Part shown: piece by piece, positions 1 to 10,195 of the stretch | Layout: every line of letters starts with the position of its first letter | How positions within the stretch are numbered: the stretch's first letter is position 1 | NCBI RefSeq assembly: GCF_022965805.1 | Contig: NC_133103.1 | Coordinates: forward strand, 46,642,047-46,706,046 | DNA: 64,000 nucleotides | DNA from: Primulina eburnea | Taxonomy: Eukaryota > Streptophyta > Magnoliopsida > Lamiales > Gesneriaceae | Reading direction: 5' to 3' | The notes under the pieces: generated by a model | Database searches by the model: none | What the model was told of the DNA's origin: nothing | What the model saw: only the letters and a program-made list of their open reading frames with translations | Position numbers and translations under genes: made by a program

Positions 1-129
1 GAGATGCTCTCACAAATATTTTATCATGAAACGAGTCAACTCTGCTTACAAATCTTTAATCGTGAAAACACGTTAGACCCGTCTTACAAAATTGACTCAT
101 TAGACCGTCTCACAAGAGTTTTTGTGTAG
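1..129 (-). repeat. Degenerate copy of the GAGACGGTCTC MITE family
   Basis: Diverged, left-truncated copy of the roughly 180-bp family described at 18677-18858. The reverse orientation is shown by the GACCGTCTCACAAG block at about 104-117 followed by a TTTTTGTG end. No target duplication can be checked because the left end lies outside the window. Confidence 0.55.
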
Positions 130-191
130 TTGATTACATATATTTGCATACATTTGGTGAATAGAAAATTAGTGCAAGACACTTGAGAAAT

Positions 192-589
192 AGTGAATGT
201 GCTAGGAAAAGGGGAAAGAAGAGTAGGTTTCTGGACATCAGCTTTTGGACTGTCTAAAGAAATGAATGCATTAACCAATAATAAATCCTCCTCTGAGGCC
301 GGTTCTCTTGAAACCATTATCTGGCGCGCCCGGAATTTCTGTTGTTACAACAGAATATCAGTTGATCCAAACGAGTGGGAGAAGTTTTAGGGTGGCGATT
401 CCAATATCGAATCCGTTTGATGAGTTTATAACCTCGCATCATGACGAACAACAAAATATAACAACTTTTGATGGGTTTTATGTAGATGTATTTCGCGCTG
501 CCGTCGAGAGCTCGCCATTTGATATAACGTTCGAATTTATTCCTTTCAAGGGGAGCTATAATGATCTCATAATGTCTGTCTACCTAAAG
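192..589 (+). pseudogene. Glutamate receptor-like (GLR) exon, frameshifted
   Basis: The conceptual product matches the start of the ligand-binding domain of plant GLR ion channels. One frame (about 192-325) reads GKGERRVGFWTSAFGLSK and IIW; the frame at +1 (about 320-589) continues with SFRVAIPISNPFDEF, GFYVDVFRAA and FEFIPFKGSYNDL. Together these are the family blocks VGFWT, IIW, the basic R-V-x-P turn, G-F-x-x-D-V-F and GSYNDL in order. The switch of frame near 320-330 means it is not an intact exon. It ends at a good splice donor (AAAG/GTATGT, GT at 590-591), the position where GLR genes carry an intron. No later GLR exon was found after the Copia insertion, so the gene is broken or ends here. 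Any 5' exons lie left of the window. Confidence 0.7.
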
Positions 590-1227
590 GTATGTATGCT
601 TTTGTGTCACTTCAAGAAAACCCTAGGAAACATCTTCCTTGGTCTAGTAAATCAATGTTTTGATTCTCCTCTCATGATAATACTTTAGTTCATTCTTTGT
701 TGGACTTTGGACACTTTGGACTTGGGCTTTTCAATTTTTGAATGGAAATTGGATTAAAATATAATTGGCTTGTCAAGTGGATGGTTACATTGGGAATGAT
801 TAGTGTCTCACATAAGAAAATAATCTTAATGTTGATGAAATTATATTAAGTTACATTTTGTGAAAGTGTTTTGGATGTGACCTTCCATTTGTCTGAATGT
901 CGGTGCTCCACATGTTTGACTATTGCTTCCTCAACTGAACAACCTTTGACCTTTCAGATAGTCAGTTTATGACTGTCCATATAGTATCCAAGCGTCTATA
1001 TATAGAGGTCAAACCACACACAACATCCGCTCTCACTTGCTTGATTTGTTCCACATCTTCCATCTTTTTCTCCTAAGTGGGATGTCAGAAAGAAATAGCC
1101 CTTTTACTGTTTATCTTTTTCCTTCTTTGGAAACATTTGGGGATCCAAAACTACATACGCAGAGTGTTTGCGGTTGGAAAGATGACATTCATTTTGAGAC
1201 GCTTCTTTTCTAACAAGATTCGATGTT
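590..1227. other. AT-rich DNA after the GLR exon, possible old LTR tail
   Basis: No coding similarity seen. It begins as the remnant of a GLR intron. A TATA-like TCTATATATAGAGG at about 991-1005, followed by pyrimidine-rich sequence, resembles the R-U5 part of a retrotransposon LTR, but no partner LTR or target duplication was found. Confidence 0.3.
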
Positions 1228-1232
1228 ACATT

Positions 1233-1699
1233 TGTTAGTTTTGTGGGCCATGTACCACATTATTATTAGATATTTAATTAATATTTTAATATCTAATTTA
1301 TGGTTTAATAGATAATATTTATTATTAAATGACTAAGAAGTCCTTTCAACTCACTGGAAGTTGAATTGATCAGAGTGGTTTTATACTACTAACACACGTT
1401 GATAGAACGTGTCATTTTATCCGATTCACGTGAAACGGTCCTCTCTCTCCCTATAAGAGAGGAGCACATAAATCATAATTTATCATCAAGAGAAAGCTCT
1501 GTCACTGGAGAATTAGGAAAGAGAGGGAAATTGTTTTCTTCAATTGCGCAGCAGAAGGAATCTTTGGCAAACAAATGTTCATAATTAATTATTTTGGAAC
1601 TAGGGGAACGTGATTATTATGAAGTTCTAATATGTATATATATGTCAAATTATATGTGTTTGAATTATAATTTTGTCATGAATCATGTTAGATTTTACA
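1233..1699 (+). repeat. Copia 5' LTR
   Basis: Starts TGTTAGTTTTGTGG and ends GATTTTACA. It matches 8679-9158 along its whole length with small indels. Immediately followed by the primer binding site. Confidence 0.93.
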
Positions 1700-1701
1700 T
1701 G

Positions 1702-1719
1702 TGGTATCGGAACCAGGTT
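1702..1719 (+). promoter_or_regulatory. Copia primer binding site (initiator tRNA-Met)
   Basis: TGGTATCGGAACCAGGTT lies three bases after the 5' LTR. It is the usual plant Copia site complementary to the 3' end of initiator tRNA-Met (consensus TGGTATCAGAGC), with small changes. Confidence 0.88.
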
Positions 1720-3660
1720 AAACACATGATTTTTTATTTGTTTATATTATAATTCATGAACTCATAATTCAAATGAGATTATATTCCGCTGGAAAGATGA
1801 TCACCTTTGTGTTAATGATTATATATATTTGCCACCAAATTTTTATGTCGTCTATATTACTTAAAATATGATGGCAAATCAAGACCTTTTCATATATACT
1901 TGAACGTTGCTCAAGTTATATAATTTGAATTTATTTAATGTTTGTTTGTTAATCACTAAAGTTATCTTACCATAAAGTTAATAAGTTCTAAATTATATAA
2001 TCAAACTTTAATTACCTGTAAGTATGTGATGCTTGGAAGTAAAACTAGAGTTGTAGGTAATTAAAAATTCATAACTATAAGGTATTTACGGATCACCCAA
2101 AAGTTGATAATTTGTTCTTATAATATATGAATATAAAATGTGGTATTAACATATTATGTTAGATATTTTGCCACGCCCCGAAACCGAGACGTGTCATCGG
2201 TGTTGTTTAATAATTTAAAATCGTATAACAACAAGCCATGTAGTACATCAAATAGTCAAAAGTCAGTCCATTACATAAATCAATAATCGTTTTTACAATG
2301 CGATTAAAACGAAATGTGGAAGCGTAAAATACAATAATCTAACTAAAAGATAGAATAACAAGACTGGTCTTGAATCGGATCACCATCCCCAAAAATATTC
2401 TTGTTCTTTATCTTCGATTTGTTCCTCGTTATTATCTGGGGTGGGAATGTAAGGAGTGAGTATTTGAGAAATACTCAGTAAATGAGAGTCGATCAGGCAT
2501 AACAAATATCAAGGTTATAATTATACGAGTATGTTATCATAATTTCAATCATAAGCATGTTGAATCGAATACAAACAAGATACAAACATAGCACTGAAAA
2601 TCATCTCATTTTTCATGGTTTACTGATAAGTCCCATATATGTTACTCCTCTAAGGGGTGATGCCAAAATAACGGTTATTATATCCCACTGCATCAGGGCC
2701 TTAAACAAAACATATCAAATATCAGAATTTCCTTGTCATTTCTAATTCAAATCATTACAGTGCATTTCAAATATTTCAAACATGGTTTCAAATATTATAA
2801 CTAATATCCAACAACAAATTGTTCAAGAATATTCATAACAAATAAGAACGAATATATCATGCCGATCGAATTTCAAGAAACATACATAACGTATTTTTAA
2901 GAAAATATAGACATACTTACAAAGAACAAGTATGTCGATATATATATCAAGTAGTACACTTATGAAAGGCAAGTGTACATAAGATTATAGCAAAAACCCA
3001 CTTACTTGAAAGATTTCCAAATCTTGGAATAACAAGTTGTAGTTTGACACCGACCAGTCACTTTGCAAAAATGTTTGCACCTACTTGAACCGTGGGATCA
3101 ATCTGAATTTTGGATATGTTGCTCAAAACACGTGTAAGTGTATTTTGAACGGTGGAGATCGGATTTGTACATGTAAAACTATGAGCACAACCTTCTGAAA
3201 TTGTGCAGAATATTTGGTACTCGAAAATTGCAACTTTTGGAGAGAACTTTTGATGTTGTTTTGGTGTGATTTTCATTCATTCATTTGCCACTATTTATAG
3301 ACACTAATATGACTTTAGACCTCCCCCCCCCCCCCCCCCCGACCCCCCCCCCCACCGTGCCAAAGATTGTATATTGTTTGAATGGGTTTTAATTCATGGC
3401 TTTGTGTAGCTAATTGTGTAGCTATTTCTTTGAGTCTTCACATATTTTGTGTATCCAAAGATAACAAAATATTTTTTCTTAAATATCTTGATTACCAAAT
3501 TACAGTAAACTATTAAGCTTCATAATGTTTATATATTGTTGTATTACCCAAAGGTGAACCATCAATATAAATTAATATTTATTGGTACTAAATCTGTAAT
3601 TATGATATTATTCTTTCAGTATCTGTTCCTGTTTCACTTCAATCGCGTGCTTCTTCTATT
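1720..3660 (+). other. Long Copia leader, probably holding a nested insertion
   Basis: Almost 2 kb separates the PBS from gag, much longer than a normal Copia leader. At 2169 the text changes abruptly to TGCCACGCCCCGAAACCGAG, a GC-rich motif reminiscent of other plant TE ends, and the stretch to about 3360 looks unlike the flanks. It holds a C-homopolymer block (18 C at 3323-3340, 11 C at 3343-3353). I found no clear terminal repeats or target duplication, so the class of the insert is unknown. Confidence 0.4.
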
Positions 3661-3663
3661 TCC

Positions 3664-4470
3664 ATGTTTAATGGTATCAACTTCTCTGATTGGAGCGAAC
3701 CAATCCAATTTCACCTTGGTGTTTTGGGTCTTGATTTGTCACTTCAAGTTGATAAACCTGCTGCTATTACTGATATTAGTAGTGATGATGAAAAGATCAT
3801 TCTTGAAGCTCGTGAAAGATCAAATAGACTGAGCTTAATGTTTATGCGAATGAGTGTGGCAAAAAACATCAAGTCTGCTCTTCCTTCTACTGACAGTGCT
3901 AAGGAATTTATGAAATTTTTGGGAGAACGTTCCCAAACTACTGATGAGTCTCTTGCTGGGATGTTAATGGCTACTTTAACCACTATGAAGTTTGATGGTT
4001 CTCGTACCATGCATGAACATGTTATTGAAATGACGAACATTGCAGCAAGACTTAAGTCCTTGTGGATGAATATGGATGAGAATTTCCTGATTCAGTTGAT
4101 CATAAACTCATTATCATCTGAGTATGGTCCATTCCAATGAACTATAACACCATGAAAGACAAATGGAATGTGAATGAACTTCACAGTATGCTAGTTCAGG
4201 AGGAAACAAGACTTATTAATCAAGGAACTCATTCTATTCATTTCGTAACCAATCAAGGAGCTAGAAAGAAAGCTGGAAAAAATCATGGAAAGGGCAAACA
4301 AAGACTACATAATGTGAAAGAGTCATCTGCTCAAATCCAGGAAAAGGAACACAACAATTTAAGTGTCGCTTTTTGTGGAAAAGAAGGACACTTTCAGAAA
4401 GATTGCCTGAAACGTAAGGCGTGGTTCGAAAAAAAATGTATGTTTCATGTTTTCGTATGTTTTGAATCAA
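3664..4470 (+). pseudogene. Copia gag with zinc knuckle (decayed)
   Basis: First frame (3664-4140) is the Copia capsid-like domain, with the block MKFDGSRTMHEHVIEM and the ending LIINSLSSEYGPF typical of this family. A stop at 4138-4140 breaks it; the next frame (4137 on) carries the nucleocapsid part. The zinc knuckle reads CGKEGHFQKDC near 4372-4404; the first cysteine of the CX2CX4HX4C motif has been replaced. Confidence 0.85.
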
Positions 4471-4828
4471 ATTTAGTTGAAGTTCCTAATAACACATGGT
4501 GGCTTGATTCTGGATGTACCGCTTATGTTTCAAATTCGATGCAGGGATTCCTTACTACCCGAATCACAAATCCAAATGAAAAGTATGTTTATATGGGAAA
4601 TCGAGTCAAAGCCCCAGTTGAAGCCATTGGAACCTATCATTTAATTCTAGATACTGGCATCATTTAGATTTGTTTGAAACTCTTTATGTACCTATTGTTT
4701 CTCGCAATTTAGTTTCCTTGTCAAGACTTGATTATGTTGGTTATTGTTTTAAATTTGGAAATGGATGTTTCTGTTTGTTCAAACAAAATCTTTTCATTGG
4801 TTCTGGTATAATCAGTGATGACTTATAT
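4471..4828 (+). pseudogene. Copia protease fragment
   Basis: The aspartic protease signature reads WWLDSGCTAYVSNS near 4498-4539, with the catalytic D-S-G kept. The frame is broken by a stop at 4665-4667 and is then cut by the CACTA insertion at 4829. Confidence 0.82.
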
Positions 4829-5467
4829 CACTACAAGAAAAATGATTTTCCGCAGCACGTCATCAACAGCATGCATTAAGAGCACGCTGCGAATATTACT
4901 TTTAACGGCGAGCACCCATATGTGTGATGTTAATATTGTTGCACTTGACAGAAATAACGTCGTGCAGTAAAAGCACGCTGCAAATAGTAATATCCATATC
5001 ATGCATTTATATGTGTTGTTAATAAATTATATAAACGACAGCGTGCAATAATATGTGAACTATTAATAACCTATGCAATTTTCGCAGCGCACAATAAAGG
5101 CACGCCGTAAATAGTATTATTAACAGCGTGCATGTTTATGCGCTCTGTTAATAGTAAATTATTTAAAAAAAATCGTGTCTAGACATTAACGGATTATGAT
5201 ATACCGTCGCTAAACTTAGCGACGATCGCTAAACGTACAATTAGCGACGGTTTTTGAACTGTCGCTAATTTTTGAAATTTTAGAAGGAATATTAACGGCG
5301 TACATTGCACGCTGCGGATGATTGTATTAAGCGGATAATAGTATTAACAGCGTGCACATGTACGCCACGGATAATATTGAACTTTTAACAGCTTGCCGTT
5401 GTGCAACGTGCAATGCGCGCCGCGAAAAATAATTTGCACGCTCCGAAAAGCAATTTTTGTTTTAGTG
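4829..5467. mobile_element. Non-autonomous CACTA transposon
   Basis: Begins CACTACAAGAAAAATG and ends TTTTGTTTTAGTG, i.e. CACTA/TAGTG termini in inverted orientation. The 3-bp duplication TAT flanks it (4826-4828 and 5468-5470), as expected for CACTA elements. Subterminal arrays of short repeats with the core GCACGCTGCG or its complement appear at both sides, the usual layout for transposase binding. There is no transposase coding capacity. It interrupts the Copia polyprotein between protease and the integrase zinc-binding region, and the Copia codons on each side join in phase if the insert and one TAT are ignored. Confidence 0.92.
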
Positions 5468-6477
5468 TATAAATTTAGTCTTGATAATCTCTTTGATGAG
5501 ACTCTTTTAAGCTTGCATCATAATATTGGAACTAAACGTGCTTTAGTAAATGAAAGGTCTGGTAACTTGTGGCATAAACGTTTGGGGCATATCTCCAAAG
5601 AAAGATTAGAGAGATTGATAAAGAATGAAATCCTACCAGATTTGTATTTTACCGATCTTGGCATTTGTGTGGATTGTATTAAAGGAAAACAAACAAAACA
5701 CGCGAAGAAAGGAGCCACAACAAGCTCACAACTCCTTGAAATAATACACACCGATATTTGTGGGCCTTTTGATATTTCATCTATAGGAAAGGAAAAATAT
5801 TTCATCACCTTTATCGACGACTTTTCACGTTATGGTTATGTCTATCTACTACATGAAAAATCTCAGTCAGTAAATACCTTAGAGGTGTTTATAAATGAGG
5901 TTGAAAGACAATTAGATAGAAAAGTGAAAATTGTTCAATCTGATAGAGGTGGTGAGTATTATGGAAATATGATGAATCGGGACATTGTCCATGTCCGTTT
6001 GCTAAATTCCTTGAGAAACATGCCATTTGTGCTCAATACATTATGCCAGGTACACCACAACAAAATGGTGTAGCAGAAAAGCGTAACGATACTTTATTAG
6101 AAATGGTTAGGAGTATGATGAGTAAGTCATCATTACCCATGTCCTTGTGGATACATGAGTTAAAAACTGTTGCGTATTTATTGAATAGGGTTCCTAGTAA
6201 GGCAGTTCCTAAAACTCCTTTTGAGTTATGGACTAGTAGAAAACCTAGTTTAAGGCACCTGCATGTTTGGGGTTGTCCAGCAGAAATAAGAATTTATAAT
6301 CCACATGAAAAGAAGCTGGATGCAAGAACAATCAGTGGTTTTTTCATTGGTTATCCAGAAAAATCGAAAAGAAATAAATTTTATTGTCCTAACCATAGTA
6401 CAGGAATTGTGAATCTGGAAATGCTAGGTTTATTGAAAATGATGACATTAGTGGGAGTAAAGAGCCACGTAAAGTGA
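5468..6477 (+). pseudogene. Copia integrase (decayed)
   Basis: The pre-integrase HHCC region is seen in GNLWHKRLGHISKERLERL followed by a C-x2-C pair (CVDCIKGK), then the core domain: HTDICGPFD, FITFIDDFSRYGYVYL and [11 protein letters not shown] frameshift near 6000-6045 moves the reading to a second frame with [31 protein letters not shown] and the [14 protein letters not shown] end. The D, D, E catalytic positions appear present across the two frames. Confidence 0.88.
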
Positions 6478-7560
6478 ACATTGAAGAAGTAAGGGTAGAT
6501 ATTCATTTACCTAAGACTTTTTCTCATGTTGTTGTTCCTACTGTTGTTGAACTCGTAAACAACTTGCAAGGACATGTAAATGATCAAACTCCTATAAATG
6601 AAATCATTATCAACGAACCTGCCATGGATGAAACACATGAAATGGCATTAAAAAGGTCTGAAAGACAAAAAAAAAGGCCTGCTATTTCTGATGATTATGT
6701 TGTTTATCTTCAAGAACATGAATTCAATATAGGAATCGATGATGATCCAGTTTCTTTTTCACAAGCCATAAAAGGCACTAATTCTAATAAATGGTTAGAT
6801 GCCATGAAAGAAGAGTTGGAATCAAAGGTTCATAATGAAGTCTGGGATCTTGTTGAATTACCAGAAGGTCGTAAGAAAGTCGGATGTAAATGGGTTTTTA
6901 AGACCAAATACAACTCTAATGGAAATATTGAAAGATACAAGGCCAGACTTGTCGCCAAAGGATTCTCTCAGAAAAGTAGTATTGACTACAAAGAGACCTT
7001 TTTCACCCGTCTCTAAGAAAAATTCATTTAGAATTATAATGGCTTTGGTGGCTCATTATGACTTAGAGCTTCACCAAATGGATGTGAAAACTGCCTTTTT
7101 GAATGGGAATTTGGAGGAAGAAGTTTATATGGATCAACGTGAAGGTTTTTCCATAGATGGAAAGGAACACAAGATGTGTAAACTTAATAAATCAATATAC
7201 TGACTTAAACAAGCTTCTCGTCAATGGTATTTTAAGTTCAATGATACCACCACTTCTTTTGGATTTAAGGAAAACACAGTTGATCGGTGTATATTATCTG
7301 AAAATCAGTGGGAGCAAGTTTATTTTTCTTATTCTGTATGTTGATGATATCTTGCTTGCAACGAATTATCTTGGTTTATTACATGAAACCAAGAAATTTC
7401 TCTAAGAAATTTGAAATGAAAAATATGGGTGAACCAACCTATGTGACCGGAATTGAAATATTTCGAGATAGATCACAAGAAATGTTGTCTCAAAAAGCAT
7501 ACATTATCAAAGTTCTGGAGAGATTTAAGATGGAAAAATGCTCATAAAGTATAGTTCCAT
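6478..7560 (+). pseudogene. Copia reverse transcriptase (decayed)
   Basis: RT blocks appear in order but in several frames: KWLDAMKEELESKVHNEVW and GCKWVFKTKYNSNGNIERYK at 6790-6945, QMDVKTAFLNGNLEEEVYM at about 7076-7131, then ILYVDDILLATN near 7333-7368 with the catalytic YVDD. Stops or frameshifts at about 7016, 7201 and 7400 separate them. Confidence 0.88.
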
Positions 7561-8310
7561 TCAGAAAGGAGATAAATATGGTCTTATGCAATGTCCAAAG
7601 AATGAATTGGAACGCAAACAAATGAATGACATTCCTTATGCATCCATTGTTGGGAGCTTGATGTATGCACAAACTTTACGAGGCCAGACATCAGTTTTTT
7701 TGTTGGAATGCTTGGTCGTTTTCAGAGTAATCCAGATTTAGAACACTGGAAAGCAGCAAAGAAAGTATTGAGGTACTTGCAAGAAACAAAAGATCATATG
7801 CTTACTTATCGAAGATCTGATCATCTAGAAGTGATTGGATATTCAGATTCAAATTTTGCCGTATGTGTTGATACAAGAAAGTCTACATTTGGTTATTTGT
7901 TTCTTTTAGTTGAAGGAGCAATCTCATGGCAAAGTGTGAAATAGTCTGTAATTGCAAGATCCACTATGGAAGCTGAATTTGTGGCATGTTTTGAAGCCAC
8001 AATTCAATGGAATTGGCTGCTAAACTTTATTTCAGGACTTGGAATAGTCGACAGTATTGCCAGGCCACTGAAAATTTATCGTGATAATTCTGCAGCAGTC
8101 TTCTTCTCAAGAAACGACAAGTATTCTAAAGGTGCAAATCACGTGGAATTAAAATATCTTGATGTTAAAGAATAAGTTCAAAAACAAAAGATGTCAAATG
8201 AGCATATTAGTACAAATCTCATGATTGCGGATCCGTTGACAAAAAGGTTAGCTCCCAAGACATTTATTGAACATGTCGAGCGAATGAGCATTATAAAATG
8301 GTTTTGATGA
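7561..8310 (+). pseudogene. Copia RNase H (decayed)
   Basis: Matches include IVGSLMYAQ, VIGYSDSNFAVCVDTRKST and, after an in-frame stop at 7942, ARSTMEAEFVACFEA and KIYRDNSAAVFFSRN. These are the conserved Copia RNase H blocks with acidic residues (SDSNF, EAEF, DNSAA) kept. Confidence 0.87.
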
Positions 8311-8666
8311 ATTTCATTTATTTGACATCTCAATGCAAGCTCATTAATATATTGTTTCTGATATCAAACAACATTATGTTTGTTATTAGTATGTGTATGA
8401 AGTTGACTAATTTAGTCTTAACAAAGACATCAATGTGGACCGTTATTAATTTTTCGTTTATGAGTCATATTTAGTAAACATTAATATCGTGGTGCATGGA
8501 AGGATCTATGTCAAATTAATGATGTAGAACCGCCATGACTCATATTAATAAATACTTATTTTATAATGTTACGATGTGACCAATAAATAAATATCTTTAT
8601 GTTTATGCTCTAAGCATTAAGTTGTTATTTATTTAAACCATAATAATTAGTTCTACCACATGGGCC

Positions 8667-8678
8667 AAGTGAGAAAAT
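8667..8678 (+). promoter_or_regulatory. Copia polypurine tract
   Basis: AAGTGAGAAAA lies directly before the TG of the 3' LTR, the expected plus-strand primer site. Confidence 0.75.
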
Positions 8679-9158
8679 GTTAGTTTTGTGGCCTACGTGC
8701 CACATTATAATTTGATATTTAATTAATATTTTAATATCTAATTTATGGTTTAACAGATAATGTTTATTACTAAATTAATAAAAAGGATATTCTAGGACCT
8801 TCTTCTCGATTCACTGGAAGTTGAATTGGCCAGAGTGGTTTTATACTACTAACACACGTTGATAGAACGTGTCATTTGATCTGATTTATGTGAAATGATC
8901 ATCTCTCTCCCTGTAAGAGAGGAGCACATATATCATAATCTATCACTCAAGAGAAAGCTCTTGACTCGAGAATGAGGAAAGAAAAGGAAATTGTTTTCTT
9001 CAATTGCATAGCAGAAAGAATTTATGACAAACAAAGGTTAGTAATTAATTATTTAATAACTAATAGAATGCGATTATTATGAAGTTCTAAGATCTATATA
9101 TATGTCAAATTATATGTGTTTGAATTATAATTGATCATGAACCATGTTAGATTTTACA
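8679..9158 (+). repeat. Copia 3' LTR
   Basis: Starts TGTTAGTTTTGTGG, ends GATTTTACA, and is followed by the target duplication ACATT. Confidence 0.93.
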
Positions 9159-9442
9159 ACATTATCATTTATTCACACTTATGTATATATAATAACTTTA
9201 TCTGATGTTAGTATTATATATTTCATTTTTTTTTCGAGATTTTGGTTTTGTATATAGTCAAATTTCAGTTTACGTGGCAAAATTTTGAAATATATTATCA
9301 TATTATTTGGTTCAAAATTATTTCATGCTCAAAATATATCTTATTTGGAATTTTAATGTGTAACAATCTGTTTTAACTGATTTAAAAAGTAAAATGCTTA
9401 TTATTTTATATGCGAACTGAACATAAAATGAAAATAACAAAT
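9159..9442. other. AT-rich spacer
   Basis: Nothing recognised between the Copia target duplication and the 3' end of the small gene at 9443; it probably includes that gene's 3' UTR and terminator. Confidence 0.4.
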
Positions 9443-9964
9443 TTAACCATCAAACTTAAGATAAAGATCAATCCCAATACCAAGAGCGTAGGCAGCAATC
9501 GCCGCCACCAAAACACCATTACCTGGCTTCACCACCGCACCCACGCCACCAATCCCCACCACTCCAACAGCGACTTTCTTCAACGCCTCCCTCTCCATTT
9601 TCGACGCGAGACATTCCGCAAACACCTCCGACGCTAATTCCTCGAACTCTGCCTCATCCAGCACAGCGTCCTCCTCCTGAGCCACCGTCGAACCAGGCCC
9701 GCGAGAACGAATCACGGATCTGAAAGCCCGGTCCACTCGTTCCCGGTCCGGAGGTTGTGAGACCCACTTCGAGATTAGGGGCATGGAGTGGGATAGAACG
9801 TGGTGGAGCTGCTCTACGGCGGAGCAAAGCTGGTAGGGTTTAATTCCGGCGAAGGCGTGTTGGCTCAGGGAGAGGCAGTTGGCGTAGACCGTGTCGCAGG
9901 CTGAGCTGAATTGGGGTGAGGCTTGGAGGTGTCTTCGAACTCGTTTCGAAGCTGAGAGCCCCAT
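9443..9964 (-). CDS. Small MG-start protein of unknown function
   Basis: Single-exon gene, 173 residues if started at the Met at 9962-9964. I prefer this start to one 17 codons upstream (10015) because it gives MGLSASKRV, an N-terminal Gly2/Ser6 pattern that suits N-myristoylation, and because plant proteins of this kind that I recall begin MGxSxSKRV. The middle (about residues 45-110) is a soluble helical region with HHVLSHSMPLISKWVSQPP; an acidic stretch follows (EEDAVLDEAEFEEL); the C-terminus (about 128-168) is a glycine/alanine/valine-rich hydrophobic segment, AVGVVGIGGVG then ALGIGIDLYL, likely one or two membrane passes. GC content is well above the flanks, as expected of real coding DNA. 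Function unknown; a membrane-attached regulatory role would be guesswork. Confidence 0.75.
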   Translation of the reverse strand: MGLSASKRVRRHLQASPQFSSACDTVYANCLSLSQHAFAGIKPYQLCSAVEQLHHVLSHSMPLISKWVSQPPDRERVDRAFRSVIRSRGPGSTVAQEEDAVLDEAEFEELASEVFAECLASKMEREALKKVAVGVVGIGGVGAVVKPGNGVLVAAIAAYALGIGIDLYLKFDG

Positions 9965-10033
9965 TAACGGCGTGCTTTCATCTGCCTGCCTTGCCTGCCT
10001 CCAGGATGAGAACAAATCAATTAAAAATCACTA

Positions 10034-10078
10034 ATGATTAGATTGGGATTGGGATTGGGATTGGGATTGGGATTGGGA
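10034..10078. repeat. Hexanucleotide microsatellite (GGGATT)n
   Basis: About seven tandem GATTGG units lie some 70 bp upstream of the MG-protein start, so in its promoter or 5' UTR. It differs from the plant telomere repeat. Confidence 0.9.
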
Positions 10079-10195
10079 ATTTGGCATAAACGACATAAAA
10101 TATCTCATTTGGTACAAAGTTATAAAAATTTAAATTTAAATATTAAAAATCATTGTCTATTTTAGGTTTTGGTTTTCTAACTATTCAAATTTGAG

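Larger units (their letters stand above)
1233..9158 (+). mobile_element. Full-length, decayed Ty1/Copia retrotransposon
   Basis: Both ends are defined: TG..CA LTRs at 1233-1699 and 8679-9158, and an identical 5-bp target duplication ACATT at 1228-1232 and 9159-9163. Domain order is gag, protease, integrase, reverse transcriptase, RNase H, which is the Copia order. The coding region is broken by several frameshifts and stops (for example near 4140, 6030, 7016, 7201, 7400, 7545 and 7942), so the element cannot move by itself. The LTRs differ at many positions and in length (467 and 480 bp), so the insertion is old. A CACTA-type element sits in it at 4829-5467. Size is 7.9 kb including that insert; plant Copia elements are commonly 5-6 kb, and the long leader adds the rest. 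Confidence 0.93.

Noticed and set aside
9410..9637. 75-codon plus-strand frame
   Set aside because: Antisense shadow of the MG-start gene.
10034..10078. Interstitial telomere repeat
   Set aside because: The unit is GGGATT (six bases), not the plant TTTAGGG seven-base unit.
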